A stretch of DNA of 64,000 nt from DASQMT01 sp963827335 (lineage in GTDB: Bacteria > Actinomycetota > Thermoleophilia > Solirubrobacterales > Solirubrobacteraceae), in the NCBI GenBank assembly GCA_963827335.1, contig CAWHAP010000017.1, forward strand, positions 56,254 to 120,253, written 5' to 3'. The notes beneath the pieces were generated by a model. That model saw only the letters and a program-made list of their open reading frames with translations, was not told where the DNA came from and did not search any database. A program made the position numbers and the translations under genes. Below, piece by piece: positions 30,364-38,843 of this stretch (position 1 is its first letter; every line of letters starts with the position of its first letter).

Positions 30364-31547
30364 CCGAAGCGGTCGGGGTCGAACGGCGACGGGTCGACGA
30401 CGGGCCGCTCACCGGTGTAGAGCTGGGCGACCAGGCGGCCCGTGACCGGTCCGAGGGCGACGCCCGCCCCCTCGTGCCCGGTGGCGAGCCAGAGGCCGGG
30501 CACGCCGCGCGACGGCCCGATCGCGGGCCGGTGGTCGGGCAGCCACGGGCGCAGGCCGGCCCAGGCGTCCGCCACGGTGAGCCCGGGCAGGCGGGGGAAC
30601 AGCCGCGCGGCGCGCGCGACCATCGCCTCCGTCACGGCGGGGTCGACGGCCGTGTCGAACCCGCGGCGCTCGCGCGACGAGCCGACGAGCACGTCGCCCT
30701 CCCAGGTCGTCTCCACGACCGTCGAGACCTGCAGGCCCGCATCGGCGCTCGTCACGGAGCGCAGGTAGGAGCCGTCGACGACCTTGTGCCGGATCAGGCC
30801 GGGCACCGGCGCGGCGAGCCGCACGAGCTGGCCCTTGCGCGGCTCGAGCGGCAGGGCCAGGCCGGCCGACGCCGCCAGCGGCGCGCTCCACGGGCCGGCG
30901 GCGATCACGACCGCGCCGGCCGCGATCAGCCCCGTCGCGGTGTGGACGCCGGTGACGCGCGGATCTGCGGCGCCGATCGCGCCTGCGTCGCTGCCTGCCG
31001 CGGCGAGCGACCGTGCCGCGCCGGCGGCGACCGCGACCGCCTCGACCGCGCACCCCTCCCGCAGCTCCGCGCCCGCCGCCACCGCCTCGCGGACGAGGGC
31101 GCGGGCGATCGCGCGGGGGTCGCACTGGAGGTCGCCCGGGAAGTGGCTCGCGCCGTGCAGCGGCCCGGTCAGCTCCGGCTCGAGGGCGCGCACCTCGCCG
31201 GCGCCGAGCAGCCGCGCGCCGGCGATGCCCATGCGCGCCAGCCGCGCCGGCTCGCCCGCCCAGGTGTCCGCGTCCGGGTGCACGATCAGCGCGCCCTTCC
31301 TCCGGATCCGGGCCTCGTCGCCGAGCCGTGCCTCGAGCTCGTCGTAGAGCGCCAGGCCGGCGCGCGCGAAGTCCAGCTCCGGCCCGGCGTCCTTGTCGGA
31401 GCAGAGCACGTTGCCCTCGCCCAGCCCGGTCGTGCCGGCCGACACGGCGCCGCGGTCGAGCAGCGTCACGGCCACGCCGCGCACCGCGAGCTCGCGCGCC
31501 ACGGCCGCGCCGACGATGCCGGCGCCCACCACCGCGACGTCCGTCAC
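30360..31547 (-). CDS. FAD-dependent D-amino-acid (cis-4-hydroxy-D-proline) oxidase/dehydrogenase
   Basis: A 395-residue DAO-superfamily flavoprotein with N-terminal dinucleotide motif VVGAGIVGAAVARELA and the C-terminal FAD-contact GLWLATGHEGAGVALGPVTG. The segment LRPWLPDHRPAIGPS is typical of DadA-like and hydroxyproline oxidases. The GTG start overlaps the epimerase stop (GTGA). In this cluster it should oxidise cis-4-hydroxy-D-proline to the pyrroline-4-hydroxy-2-carboxylate; a general D-amino acid role cannot be excluded from sequence alone. Last gene of the leftward operon. Confidence 0.88.
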   Translation of the reverse strand: MTDVAVVGAGIVGAAVARELAVRGVAVTLLDRGAVSAGTTGLGEGNVLCSDKDAGPELDFARAGLALYDELEARLGDEARIRRKGALIVHPDADTWAGEPARLARMGIAGARLLGAGEVRALEPELTGPLHGASHFPGDLQCDPRAIARALVREAVAAGAELREGCAVEAVAVAAGAARSLAAAGSDAGAIGAADPRVTGVHTATGLIAAGAVVIAAGPWSAPLAASAGLALPLEPRKGQLVRLAAPVPGLIRHKVVDGSYLRSVTSADAGLQVSTVVETTWEGDVLVGSSRERRGFDTAVDPAVTEAMVARAARLFPRLPGLTVADAWAGLRPWLPDHRPAIGPSRGVPGLWLATGHEGAGVALGPVTGRLVAQLYTGERPVVDPSPFDPDRFG

Positions 31548-32545
31548 AGCGCGAAGCCCGCCGGGAACGGATCCTCGGCGTCGAGCAGGTACTGCCCCAT
31601 CGCCGTGATCCACGCCCGCCCCGTGATCTCCGGGATCACGGCCGGGCGCCCGGCGACCGTCGTCGCCTCGACCGCGCGGCCCGTGAAGCGCGTGCCGATC
31701 AGCGACTCGTTGACGAACGGCGCGCCGAGCGCGAGCTCGCCGCGCGCGTGCAGCTGGGCGACGCGCGCCGACGTGCCGGTCCCGCACGGCGAGCGGTCGA
31801 GCCAGCCCGGGTGGATCGAGGTGGCCGCGCGCGCGTCGGCGCCGTCGCGCCCGGGCGCGTGCAGCACGACGTGCTTGCAGCCCGCGATCCGCGGGTCCTC
31901 GGGATGCACCGGCCGGTCGGCGGCGTCGATCGCCGCGATGATCGCGCGCCCGCCGTCGATCAGCTCCTGCGCCCGCGCGGGATCCACCGACAGCCCGACC
32001 GACGCGGCCGGCAGCAGCGCGTAGAAGTTGCCGCCGAACGCCATGTCGTAGCGCACCGTCCCGAGCCCGGGCACGTCGACCGCGCGATCGGCGGCGTGCA
32101 GGAAGCTGGGCACGTTGCGCAGGGTCACCGACCGCGCCCGCCCGTCCTGCACGGCGACGCGCGCGACCACGAGGCCGGCGGGCGTGTCGAGCCGCACGAC
32201 CGTCTCGGGCTCGCGGACGGCGACCATGCCCGTCTCGACGAGCACCGTGGCGACGCCGATCGTCCCGTGCCCGCACATCGGCAGGCAGCCCGAGACCTCG
32301 ATGAACAGCACGCCCCAGTCGGCGTCCGGGCGCGTCGCGGGCTGCAGGATCGCGCCCGACATCGCCCCGTGCCCGCGCGGCTCCCGCATGAGCAGGAGCC
32401 GCAGGTCGTCCAGCTCGGCCTCGAAGTGCAGCTTGCGCTCGAGCATCGTCGCCCCCGGGATCGGCGCGACCCCGCCGACGACGACGCGCGTCGGCATCCC
32501 CTCGGTGTGGGAGTCGACCGCCGCGATCGAGCGCGCCGCGCGCAT
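31544..32545 (-). CDS. 4-hydroxyproline 2-epimerase (proline racemase family)
   Basis: A 333-residue proline-racemase-fold enzyme. Both catalytic Cys are present: CLPMCGHGTIG (near 90) and DRSPCGTGTSA (near 253). A Cys pair marks epimerases/racemases, whereas trans-3-hydroxy-L-proline dehydratases carry Thr at the second site. The start motif AVDSHTEGMPTRVVVGG is standard. Neighbouring deaminase, oxidase and aldehyde dehydrogenase specify conversion of trans-4-hydroxy-L-proline to cis-4-hydroxy-D-proline. Confidence 0.93.
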   Translation of the reverse strand: MRAARSIAAVDSHTEGMPTRVVVGGVAPIPGATMLERKLHFEAELDDLRLLLMREPRGHGAMSGAILQPATRPDADWGVLFIEVSGCLPMCGHGTIGVATVLVETGMVAVREPETVVRLDTPAGLVVARVAVQDGRARSVTLRNVPSFLHAADRAVDVPGLGTVRYDMAFGGNFYALLPAASVGLSVDPARAQELIDGGRAIIAAIDAADRPVHPEDPRIAGCKHVVLHAPGRDGADARAATSIHPGWLDRSPCGTGTSARVAQLHARGELALGAPFVNESLIGTRFTGRAVEATTVAGRPAVIPEITGRAWITAMGQYLLDAEDPFPAGFAL

Positions 32546-33430
32546 CTAGGCGGCGACCGGCGCCCGGAGCGCCGCCACGGCGGCGTCGAGGATCGCGCGG
32601 CCGTCCGCGTCGAGCTCCAGCCGCGGCGCGCGGACCGGGCCGCCGACGTAGCCGAGCGCGTCCTGCGCGCCCTTGAAGTACTGCACGAGCTTCGGCGTCA
32701 TGTCGAGCCGCGCGAGCGGGAGGAGCCGGGCGTAGAGCGCCCGCGCCCGGTCGAGGTCGGCGGCGCGGCACGCCTCGTAGAGCTCGACGCACTCGGCCGG
32801 GGCGCAGTCCGCGACGCCGGTGATCCAGCCCGTCGCGCCCGCGCAGAAGCCCTCGAGCGCCCAGTCGTCGCCGCCGACGAGCACCTCGAGGTCGGTCTCG
32901 GCGAGCAGGGCCGGGATCCGCCGCGCGTCGCCCGAGCACTCCTTGACGGCGACGACCTGCTCGACCGCCGCCGCGAGCCGCGCGATCACGCCGGCGGGCA
33001 GGTCGACGCCGCTGGCCTCCGGGTTGTTGTAGGCGATCACCGGCAGCCCGGCGCCCTCGGCGACCGTGCGGAAGAAGGCGATCAGCTCGCGCTCGTCGGC
33101 GCGGTAGCCGAGCGGCGGCAGCAGCATGATCGCGTCGGCGCCCGCCGCGGCGGCGTCGGCGGCGTAGGCGATCGACGCGGCCGGCGTGCCCGACGACACG
33201 CCCGCGATCACCGGCACGTTCCCGCCCGCGGCGCGGACGGTGGCCTCGACCACGCTGCGGCGCTCCTCGGAGGAGAGCGAGCCGGCCTCGCCCATCGTGC
33301 CGGTGGCGACGAAGCCGTGCACGCCGGCCTCCAGCAGCGCGGCCAGGTTGCGCTCGAGCCCGTCGTGGTCGATCGCGCCGGACGCGGTGAACGGGGTGGT
33401 GACGGCGGGGATGATGCCGGGGAAGCGCAT
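32546..33430 (-). CDS. DapA-family lyase, probable 1-pyrroline-4-hydroxy-2-carboxylate deaminase
   Basis: A 294-residue class I aldolase of the dihydrodipicolinate synthase family, with GTMGEAGSLSSEERR near 44-58 and Schiff-base Lys in VVAVKECSGD (near 162). The tyrosine segment LPVIAYNNPEASGVDLP differs from true DapA, which usually has YNVPxRT. In the hydroxyproline pathway this family member deaminates and dehydrates the pyrroline to 2-oxoglutarate semialdehyde. It abuts the epimerase (the start and stop are adjacent) and follows the regulator by 4 bases. Confidence 0.9.
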   Translation of the reverse strand: MRFPGIIPAVTTPFTASGAIDHDGLERNLAALLEAGVHGFVATGTMGEAGSLSSEERRSVVEATVRAAGGNVPVIAGVSSGTPAASIAYAADAAAAGADAIMLLPPLGYRADERELIAFFRTVAEGAGLPVIAYNNPEASGVDLPAGVIARLAAAVEQVVAVKECSGDARRIPALLAETDLEVLVGGDDWALEGFCAGATGWITGVADCAPAECVELYEACRAADLDRARALYARLLPLARLDMTPKLVQYFKGAQDALGYVGGPVRAPRLELDADGRAILDAAVAALRAPVAA

Positions 33431-33434
33431 GGCT

Positions 33435-34161
33435 TCAGCTCTCCTGGTCGGGGGTCATGTAGCGCCGCACCCGCTCGAGGTGCTGCGTGGCGTAGAAGGA
33501 GGCGGCCGCGGCGTCGCCGTCGACGATGGCCTCGTAGATCATGCGGTGCTCGGCGGCGTGGATGCGGGCGCGGCCCGGCCGGGCGATCGAGTCGTCGCGC
33601 AGCCGCTGCCAGAGCGGCTGGTCCATCAGCCGGGCCACCTCGTCGGCGAGCCCGACCAGCACGGGGTTGGCGGTGAGCGCGGCCAGCTGGCGGTGGAAGC
33701 GGCGGTCGCCGTCGTTCCAGCCCGCCCGGTCGGACGGCGGCCTCCGCCGCGTCCATGGCGTCGAGCAGCCGCTCGGCCTCGGCGTCGCGGCGCCCGCGGC
33801 GGGCGGCCAGCGCGGCGACGCCCGGCTCGAGCAGCAGCCGCGCCTCGAGCACGTCGAACGGCCCGGCGTCGTGGGTCTCGAGCGCGGTGCCCGGCGCGAG
33901 CCGCTCGGCCGCGTCGGCCGCGACGAACGAGCCCGACCCGGGGCGCGTCTCGACGATGCCGCGCAGCGCCAGCGCGGCGATCGCCTCGCGCACCGACGCC
34001 CGGCCGACCTCGAGCCGGCGCGCCAGCTCGCGCTCGGACGGCAGCCGCTCCCCGGGCGCGAGCCGGCCGGCGCGGACGTCGGCGGCGAGCCGCTCGGCGA
34101 TCCGCTCGTAGCGCTGTGGCTCGTTGAGCGGAGCGGTCTGGTAGAGAACTGGTTCGATCAC
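33435..34161 (-). pseudogene. GntR/FadR-family regulator, apparent frameshift
   Basis: The N-terminal HTH is intact in one frame: ERIAERLAADVRAGRLAPGE, LPSERELARRLEVGRASVREAI, GIVETRPGSGSFV, then the first part of the FCD ligand domain (FDVLEARLLLEPGVAALAARR to AMDAAEAAV). Near 33715-33735 the reading must shift by one base to recover the rest: WNDGDRRFHRQLAALTANPV and QHLERVRRYMTPDQES up to a stop at 33435. In the original frame the product continues as Arg/Pro-rich nonsense. FCD motifs on both sides of the break show one gene. It may be a real mutation, making the hydroxyproline operon constitutive, or a sequencing error. The start is taken as GTG 34161, inside an operator-like palindrome. 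Confidence 0.8.
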
Positions 34162-34170
34162 AGAACCAGT
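34148..34170. promoter_or_regulatory. Palindromic operator between GntR gene and aldehyde dehydrogenase
   Basis: ACTGGTTC (34148-34155) and GAACCAGT (34163-34170) are perfect 8-base inverted arms with a 7-base spacer. A TGGT...ACCA core is usual for FadR-subfamily GntR regulators. It covers the GTG start of the regulator gene and lies 13 bases before the dehydrogenase ATG, so one dimer would control both directions. Confidence 0.7.
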
Positions 34171-34182
34171 ACCGTAGAGGAC

Positions 34183-35718
34183 ATGCCCGCGACCTTCAAC
34201 TCCGTCGACCCCCGCACCGGCACGCCCGTGGACGGCTACGCCGAGGCGAGCACCGCCGACGTGGCCGCCGCGGTGGACGCGGCCGAGCGCGCCTTCCACT
34301 CCCCCGCCCTGGGCGACCGCGCGGCTCGCGCGGCGCTCCTGCGCGGCGCCGCCGCCCGCCTGCGCGCCGCGGGCGACGCCATCGTCGACGTCGCCGGGCG
34401 CGAGAGCGGGCTGCCCGAGCCGCGCCTGCGCGGCGAGCTGGAGCGCACGGCCGGCCAGCTCGAGGCGTTCGCCGCGGTGCTCGACGCGGGCGACTACGTC
34501 GAGGCGATCATCGACACGCCCGATCCCGACGCCAAGCCGATCCCCCGCCCCGACGTCCGCCGCATGCTCGTGCCGATCGGCCCGGTCGCCGTCTTCGGGG
34601 CGAGCAACTTCCCGCTCGCCTTCTCCACCGCGGGCGGCGACACCGCATCGGCGCTCGCCGCCGGCTGCCCCGTCGTCGTCAAGGGCCATCCGTCGCACCC
34701 GGGGACCGGCGAGCTCGTCGCGCGCGAGCTGATGGCCGCGGTCGCCGACGCGGGCCTGCCCGACGGCACGTTCGCGCACCTGCTCGCGGCCGGCGTGGAG
34801 GTCGGCGAGGCGCTCGTCGACGCTCCCGCGATCGCGGCCGTCGGGTTCACCGGATCGACGGCCGGCGGCCGCGCGATCTTCGACCGTGCCGCCCGCCGCC
34901 CCGTCCCGATCCCGGTCTACGCCGAGATGGGGTCGATCAACCCGATCGTCGTCACCGACGCCGCGCTCGCGGCCCGCGCGGAGAGCATCGCCGACGGCCT
35001 CGTCGCGTCGGTCTCGAACTTCGGCGGCCAGCTCTGCACCAAGCCCGGCGTCGTCTTCGTGCCGGCCGGCGCGGCCGGCGACGCCTTCGCGCAGGCGGTC
35101 GCCGCGGCGCTCGACGGCGTCGAGCCGGCCGTGCTGCTGAACGAGCGCCTGCGGGACGCGCTGGGCGCCGCGGTCGAGCGGCTCGCCGCGCGGCCCGAGG
35201 TCACCCCGCTCGGGGCGGCGCCCGCCTTCGCCGGCGACGGCTACCGCCACCAGCCCGCCGCCTACGAGGCGCCCGCCGCCGCCGTGGCGGCGGGCTCCGC
35301 GGTGCTGGAGGAGCACTTCGGCCCGGTCGTCGTGCTGCTGCGCTACGCCGACCGCGACGAGCTGCTGACCGCCCTCGGGCGGATCGAGGGGCAGCTGACG
35401 GGCTCGATCCACGCGCAGCCGGACGCCGACGCCGAGCTGCTCGGGGTGCTCGGCGACCTGCTCGCCGCCCGCGCCGGCCGCGTCGTGTTCGACGGCTTCC
35501 CCACGGGCGTGGCCGTGACCCACGGCATGCACCACGGCGGCCCCTATCCCGCGACCTCCGCGCCGGGACACACGTCGGTCGGGATGACCGCGGTGCGCCG
35601 GTTCCTGCGGCCCGTGGCGTGGCAGAACGCGCCCGCGGCCGTGCTGCCGCCCGAGCTGCGCGACGGGAACCCGCTCGGCATCTGGCGCCGCGTCGACGGC
35701 GATCTGACGCGCGATTGA
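34183..35718 (+). CDS. 2-oxoglutarate semialdehyde dehydrogenase (NAD(P)+-dependent aldehyde dehydrogenase)
   Basis: A 511-residue ALDH with catalytic Cys285 (FGGQLCTKPGVVF) and general base Glu248 (YAEMGSINP). Cofactor-binding motifs are FGASNFPLAFSTAGGD, VKGHPSHPGTGE and VGFTGSTAGGR. The GASNFP and CTKPG signatures are those of alpha-ketoglutaric semialdehyde dehydrogenases. It completes the hydroxyproline route to 2-oxoglutarate. Transcribed divergently from the regulator and the other three enzymes across the 34148-34170 operator. Confidence 0.94.
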   Translation: MPATFNSVDPRTGTPVDGYAEASTADVAAAVDAAERAFHSPALGDRAARAALLRGAAARLRAAGDAIVDVAGRESGLPEPRLRGELERTAGQLEAFAAVLDAGDYVEAIIDTPDPDAKPIPRPDVRRMLVPIGPVAVFGASNFPLAFSTAGGDTASALAAGCPVVVKGHPSHPGTGELVARELMAAVADAGLPDGTFAHLLAAGVEVGEALVDAPAIAAVGFTGSTAGGRAIFDRAARRPVPIPVYAEMGSINPIVVTDAALAARAESIADGLVASVSNFGGQLCTKPGVVFVPAGAAGDAFAQAVAAALDGVEPAVLLNERLRDALGAAVERLAARPEVTPLGAAPAFAGDGYRHQPAAYEAPAAAVAAGSAVLEEHFGPVVVLLRYADRDELLTALGRIEGQLTGSIHAQPDADAELLGVLGDLLAARAGRVVFDGFPTGVAVTHGMHHGGPYPATSAPGHTSVGMTAVRRFLRPVAWQNAPAAVLPPELRDGNPLGIWRRVDGDLTRD

Positions 35719-35956
35719 CCCCGCGCGGCGGCTTGCTCCAGGTGCGCCGATGTCAGCACGCGCACCAGCGCCCGGCGGGTGACCGACAGACCCGGGGGCG
35801 CAGAACCGTTCCTGCAGTGCACCCACAAGCGCCGCGGGAATCCCTCACTCTCCTGCGGCTTGGACGCGCCGGCCTCCGAGCCCTGATTGTCTCCCGCGGG
35901 CTCGGGGGCCCGGCGTTTGCGGACCGCGCGGAGGTCCGCTACGGTCTGTCGCGGTC
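35719..35956 (+). promoter_or_regulatory. Intergenic region with a clear promoter and palindrome
   Basis: No convincing gene between the aldehyde dehydrogenase and 35956. TTGCGG (35917-35922) and TACGGT (35940-35945) are 17 bases apart, a good sigma-70-like promoter. The spacer contains the perfect palindrome GCGGACC-N7-GGTCCGC (35919-35939), an operator or early hairpin. The predicted start lies close to ATG 35957, which opens a 29-codon frame (35957-36046). The transcript would continue to the 48-codon frame at 36180. Confidence 0.55.
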
Positions 35957-36046
35957 ATGAAGAGCGGATCGCGCCACATGAGCATCGCCTCGGCCCGCCT
36001 CCGGCGGCGCCGTGCGTGCCCGGCCTTCCGCTTCGTGACGTCCTAG
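35957..36046 (+). other. Possible 29-residue leader ORF
   Basis: ATG 35957 to TAG 36046 encodes a basic peptide (MKSGSRHMSIASARLRRRR and ten more residues). It starts about 12 bases after a -10-like TACGGT and so could be leaderless, but there is no ribosome site and no family. AGCCCTCGCGGGCT (36045-36058) just after the stop can form a short hairpin, as in an attenuator. Coding is uncertain. Confidence 0.25.
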
Positions 36047-36179
36047 CCCTCGCGGGCTGAGCATCACCCGGCGCGAGCCACGGGCACATCGCCCGGAACC
36101 CGCCCGCCCGCATCCGTTGCGCGCAGCCATCCGTCCCGGGCGGTGGACCCGCTTCCCGTCCCCCGACCGAAGGAGCCGC

Positions 36180-36326
36180 ATGCCGCGTTCCACCAGCAAG
36201 CCCAAGCCCACCACCCGCACCCCGGTCATCCCGCCCCGCGCCGTGCTGCCGCCGCAGAAGCGGTTCGCGAAGCAGGCGCCCCCGCGCCGTCCCGCGAGCA
36301 CGCGGGGCGGCGGCTTCCGCGGCTGA
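36180..36326 (+). CDS. Small basic Pro-rich protein
   Basis: A 48-residue protein preceded by AAGGAG at a good distance from ATG 36180. The product is rich in Pro, Lys, Arg and Thr (KPKPTTRTPVIPP, then KRFAKQAPPRRP) and ends in RGGGFRG, so it is probably disordered and may bind nucleic acid. No family recognised. It ends just before a perfect 12-base-pair hairpin, as expected for a terminated small transcript starting at the 35917-35945 promoter. Confidence 0.5.
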   Translation: MPRSTSKPKPTTRTPVIPPRAVLPPQKRFAKQAPPRRPASTRGGGFRG

Positions 36327-36335
36327 CCGCACGCC

Positions 36336-36364
36336 GCGCGCCGGGCCGCTCAGGCCCGGCGCGC
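36336..36364. terminator. Bidirectional hairpin between small ORF and SGNH hydrolase
   Basis: GCGCGCCGGGCC (36336-36347) and GGCCCGGCGCGC (36353-36364) are perfect 12-base arms around the loop GCTCA. The loop contains the stop codon of the leftward SGNH gene. The strong GC stem without a U-tract fits an actinobacterial terminator working on both convergent transcripts. Confidence 0.7.
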
Positions 36365-37048
36365 CGCGAGCCGCAGCGCCTGCTTGGCCTGCCGGTAGGC
36401 GTACGTGGCGTCGCCGCGCAGCCGGTTCCAGCGGGTCGGGTCATAGGCGATCAGCGTGTGCGGCCGGATCCGCACGGTCATGCCGTCCCCGGCGAGCACG
36501 TCGAGCGCAAGCTCGGCGATGGCGATCTGGCCGAACGCCGTCGGGTGGACCGCGTCGACCATGACGCGGTTGCGCGCGCCGAACCCGCGCAGGTCGAGCA
36601 CGAGCGCGCCGGCGTCCGCCGCGGCCCGCTCGACTGCGCTGTTCGCCGCCTCCACCGCCGCACCGGCGCGCGGCCGGCCGAGGTCGCGCGGCAGCGTCGC
36701 CACGAGCACGCGGTCACAGCGCCCGCCGAGGAACGCGAGCGCGGCGCGCAGGTCGCGGTCGTAGCCCGCCGGGTCCCAGCCCGTGCCGCGGACGTCGTTG
36801 GCGCCCGCGTACAGGCAGCCGACGTCGTAGCGCGCGTCCGGGTGCGCCGTCCGGGCGAGGAAGCCGGGGATCTGCAGCCGCGCCACGTCCCCGGCGGTCG
36901 CGCCGTCGACCGCGCAGCCCGTGTAGGGCAGCCCGAGCCCGCGCGCGGTCCACAGCGCCCAGGACTGCAGGGCGACGCCCCACTGGAGCTCCCCGCCGCC
37001 GTTCGTGATCGAGTCGCCGAAGGCGAGCACGCCGAGGCGGGGGTCCAT
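36350..37048 (-). CDS. SGNH/GDSL-family hydrolase (probable esterase)
   Basis: A 232-residue hydrolase with block I nucleophile Ser13 in AFGDSIT, block III in LYAGANDVRG (Asn of the oxyanion hole) and block V Asp/His in VDAVHPTAFGQ. No signal peptide, so it acts in the cytoplasm. Substrate unknown. ATG 37048; it is divergent from the aldo/keto reductase gene by 34 bases. Confidence 0.88.
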   Translation of the reverse strand: MDPRLGVLAFGDSITNGGGELQWGVALQSWALWTARGLGLPYTGCAVDGATAGDVARLQIPGFLARTAHPDARYDVGCLYAGANDVRGTGWDPAGYDRDLRAALAFLGGRCDRVLVATLPRDLGRPRAGAAVEAANSAVERAAADAGALVLDLRGFGARNRVMVDAVHPTAFGQIAIAELALDVLAGDGMTVRIRPHTLIAYDPTRWNRLRGDATYAYRQAKQALRLAARRA

Positions 37049-37082
37049 CGCGGGGAGTCTGACTCATGCCATCCTGAAGGCG

Positions 37083-38213
37083 ATGCCCGACCCTACGCGC
37101 ACCGCGATCGGCACCTGGAGCGGCGGTCGCTTCATGCACTTCGGCGAGCCGCTCGACGACGCGCGCCTGGTCGCGCTGCTGCGCCCCGACGAGCGGCTGC
37201 GCACGGTGATCACCGCGGACGCCTACGGGGCCGGGGAGGCCGACGAGCTGCTCGGCCGCGCGCTCGCCGGCGTGCCGCGCGAGGACTACTGCCTCGTCGG
37301 CGCGGTCGGCCACGACTTCTACGAGGGCGAGCGCGAGGGGGCCAAGGGCTTCCCGCGCTTCACCGACCCGCGGCTGCGCGACGCCTCGGGGTACGCGCCC
37401 TACCTGCGCATGGCGGCCGAGCGGTCGCTCGAGCGTATCGGCGCCGACGCGTTCGACCTGCTGCTGCTGCACAACCCGGACCGGATCGGCTACACGAGCG
37501 ACGACGTGTGGGCCGGGATGGCGGCGCTGCGCGACGCAGGGCTCACGCGCCGGCTCGGGATCGCGCCCGGCCCGGCCAACGGGTTCACGCTCGACCTGCT
37601 CGACTGCTTCGAGCGCCACGGTGACCTGCTCGACTGGGCGATGGTGATCCTGAACCCGCTCGAGCCGTGGCCCGGCGAGCTCGTGCTGGACGCCGCCGCG
37701 CACCACGACGTCGCGCTGATCACCCGCGTGGTCGACTACGGCGGGCTGTTCCACGACGACGTCCTCCCCGGTCACGCGTTCCCGAAGTACGACCACCGCG
37801 GCTTCCGGCCCGCGGGCTGGGTCGAGCGGGGCCGCGAGCGGCTCGAGCGGATGCGGCCGATCGCGGAGCGCCACGGGCTCACGCCGCTCCAGCTCGCCTG
37901 CCAGTGGAACCTCGCTCACGCGCCCGTGCGCTGCGTCGCGCCGACGCTCATCCAGGAGCCGGGGCCGGGCGCCAAGCCCGTGGAGGCCAAGCGCGACGAG
38001 CTCGCGGCGCTGCCCGCGGCCGGCGTGCTGTCGCAGGCGGAGGTCGCCGAGCTGCGCGCGATCGGCGACAACACGGGCTCGATGACCCTCAAGGGCGCCG
38101 CGCCGGACTTCGAGGGCGAGCCGCGCCCCGACCGCTGGGCACTGACGCCGGAGCTGGCGGCCCTCGCGACGCGCTGGGGAATCGAGCCGGACCGCGACCT
38201 GCTGCCGGCCTGA
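37083..38213 (+). CDS. Aldo/keto reductase family protein (large variant)
   Basis: A 376-residue TIM-barrel protein related to aldo/keto reductases: VITADAYGAGEADELLGRAL corresponds to the strand with the catalytic Tyr, and FDLLLLHNPD to the strand with the active-site His. LACQWNLAHAPVRCVAPTLIQ corresponds to the NADPH-binding end. Lys is not where the standard motif has it (SKxG), where CLVGAVGHDF occurs, so it may have altered chemistry or another substrate. It begins at ATG 37083 after GAAGG and is joined to the YqgE gene by a TGATG overlap. Confidence 0.8.
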   Translation: MPDPTRTAIGTWSGGRFMHFGEPLDDARLVALLRPDERLRTVITADAYGAGEADELLGRALAGVPREDYCLVGAVGHDFYEGEREGAKGFPRFTDPRLRDASGYAPYLRMAAERSLERIGADAFDLLLLHNPDRIGYTSDDVWAGMAALRDAGLTRRLGIAPGPANGFTLDLLDCFERHGDLLDWAMVILNPLEPWPGELVLDAAAHHDVALITRVVDYGGLFHDDVLPGHAFPKYDHRGFRPAGWVERGRERLERMRPIAERHGLTPLQLACQWNLAHAPVRCVAPTLIQEPGPGAKPVEAKRDELAALPAAGVLSQAEVAELRAIGDNTGSMTLKGAAPDFEGEPRPDRWALTPELAALATRWGIEPDRDLLPA

Positions 38214-38761
38214 TGGAGTCGCTGCGCGGCAAGCTCCTGCTCGCGGGTCCGCTGCTCAAGGACCCGAACTTCGACCGCAGCGTCGTGCTGATCACCGAGC
38301 ACACCGACGAGGGCGCGATGGGGATCGTGCTCAACCGCCGCTCGGAGACCGCGGTCGACGAGGCCGTGCCGGACCTGGCGTGGGTCGCCGACGCCGACGA
38401 CCGGGTCTACGTCGGCGGGCCGGTCGCGCCCGAAGGCGTGATCGTGCTCGCCGAGTGGGCCGATCCGTCGCTCGCGGTCGTGCTGATCGAGGACGACCTC
38501 GGCTTCGTCCCGGGCGACGCCGACGACACCGGCGCGCTCGCCGCCGCCGTGCGCCGCGCGCGCGTCTACGCCGGGCATGCCGGCTGGGGGCCGGGCCAGC
38601 TCGAGGCCGAGCTCGCGGAGGAGTCCTGGATCGTCGAGGAGCCCCGGCGCGCCGAGTTGTTCAGCGACGATCCCGACGTCCTGTGGGCGGCGGTGCTGCG
38701 GCGCAAGGGGCGCGAGTTCGCGCTCCTGTCCACGATGCCGCCCGATCCGTCGCTGAATTGA
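38213..38761 (+). CDS. YqgE/AlgH family protein
   Basis: A 182-residue UPF0301 protein. Conserved segments are LRGKLLLAGPLLKDPNFDRSVVLI, EGAMGIVLNR, VYVGGPVAPEGVIVL and YAGHAGWGPGQLEAEL. Its biochemical role is unknown (AlgH was named as an alginate regulator in Pseudomonas). ATG 38213 shares one base with the preceding stop, so it is translated with the reductase. Confidence 0.95.
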   Translation: MESLRGKLLLAGPLLKDPNFDRSVVLITEHTDEGAMGIVLNRRSETAVDEAVPDLAWVADADDRVYVGGPVAPEGVIVLAEWADPSLAVVLIEDDLGFVPGDADDTGALAAAVRRARVYAGHAGWGPGQLEAELAEESWIVEEPRRAELFSDDPDVLWAAVLRRKGREFALLSTMPPDPSLN

Positions 38762-38843
38762 CCTTGAGCGCCGCGCGCGCGGCCTGGACCATCCGTCCGG
38801 ACGAGCTCCATATCCCTGAGCGGCGGCCGATTCCGGTGTGGCC

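Noticed and set aside
33208..35826. Long minus-strand frame joining the GntR N-terminus to antisense of the aldehyde dehydrogenase
   Set aside because: The part upstream of 34161 is antisense to a clear ALDH; only the HTH and first FCD segment belong to a real gene.
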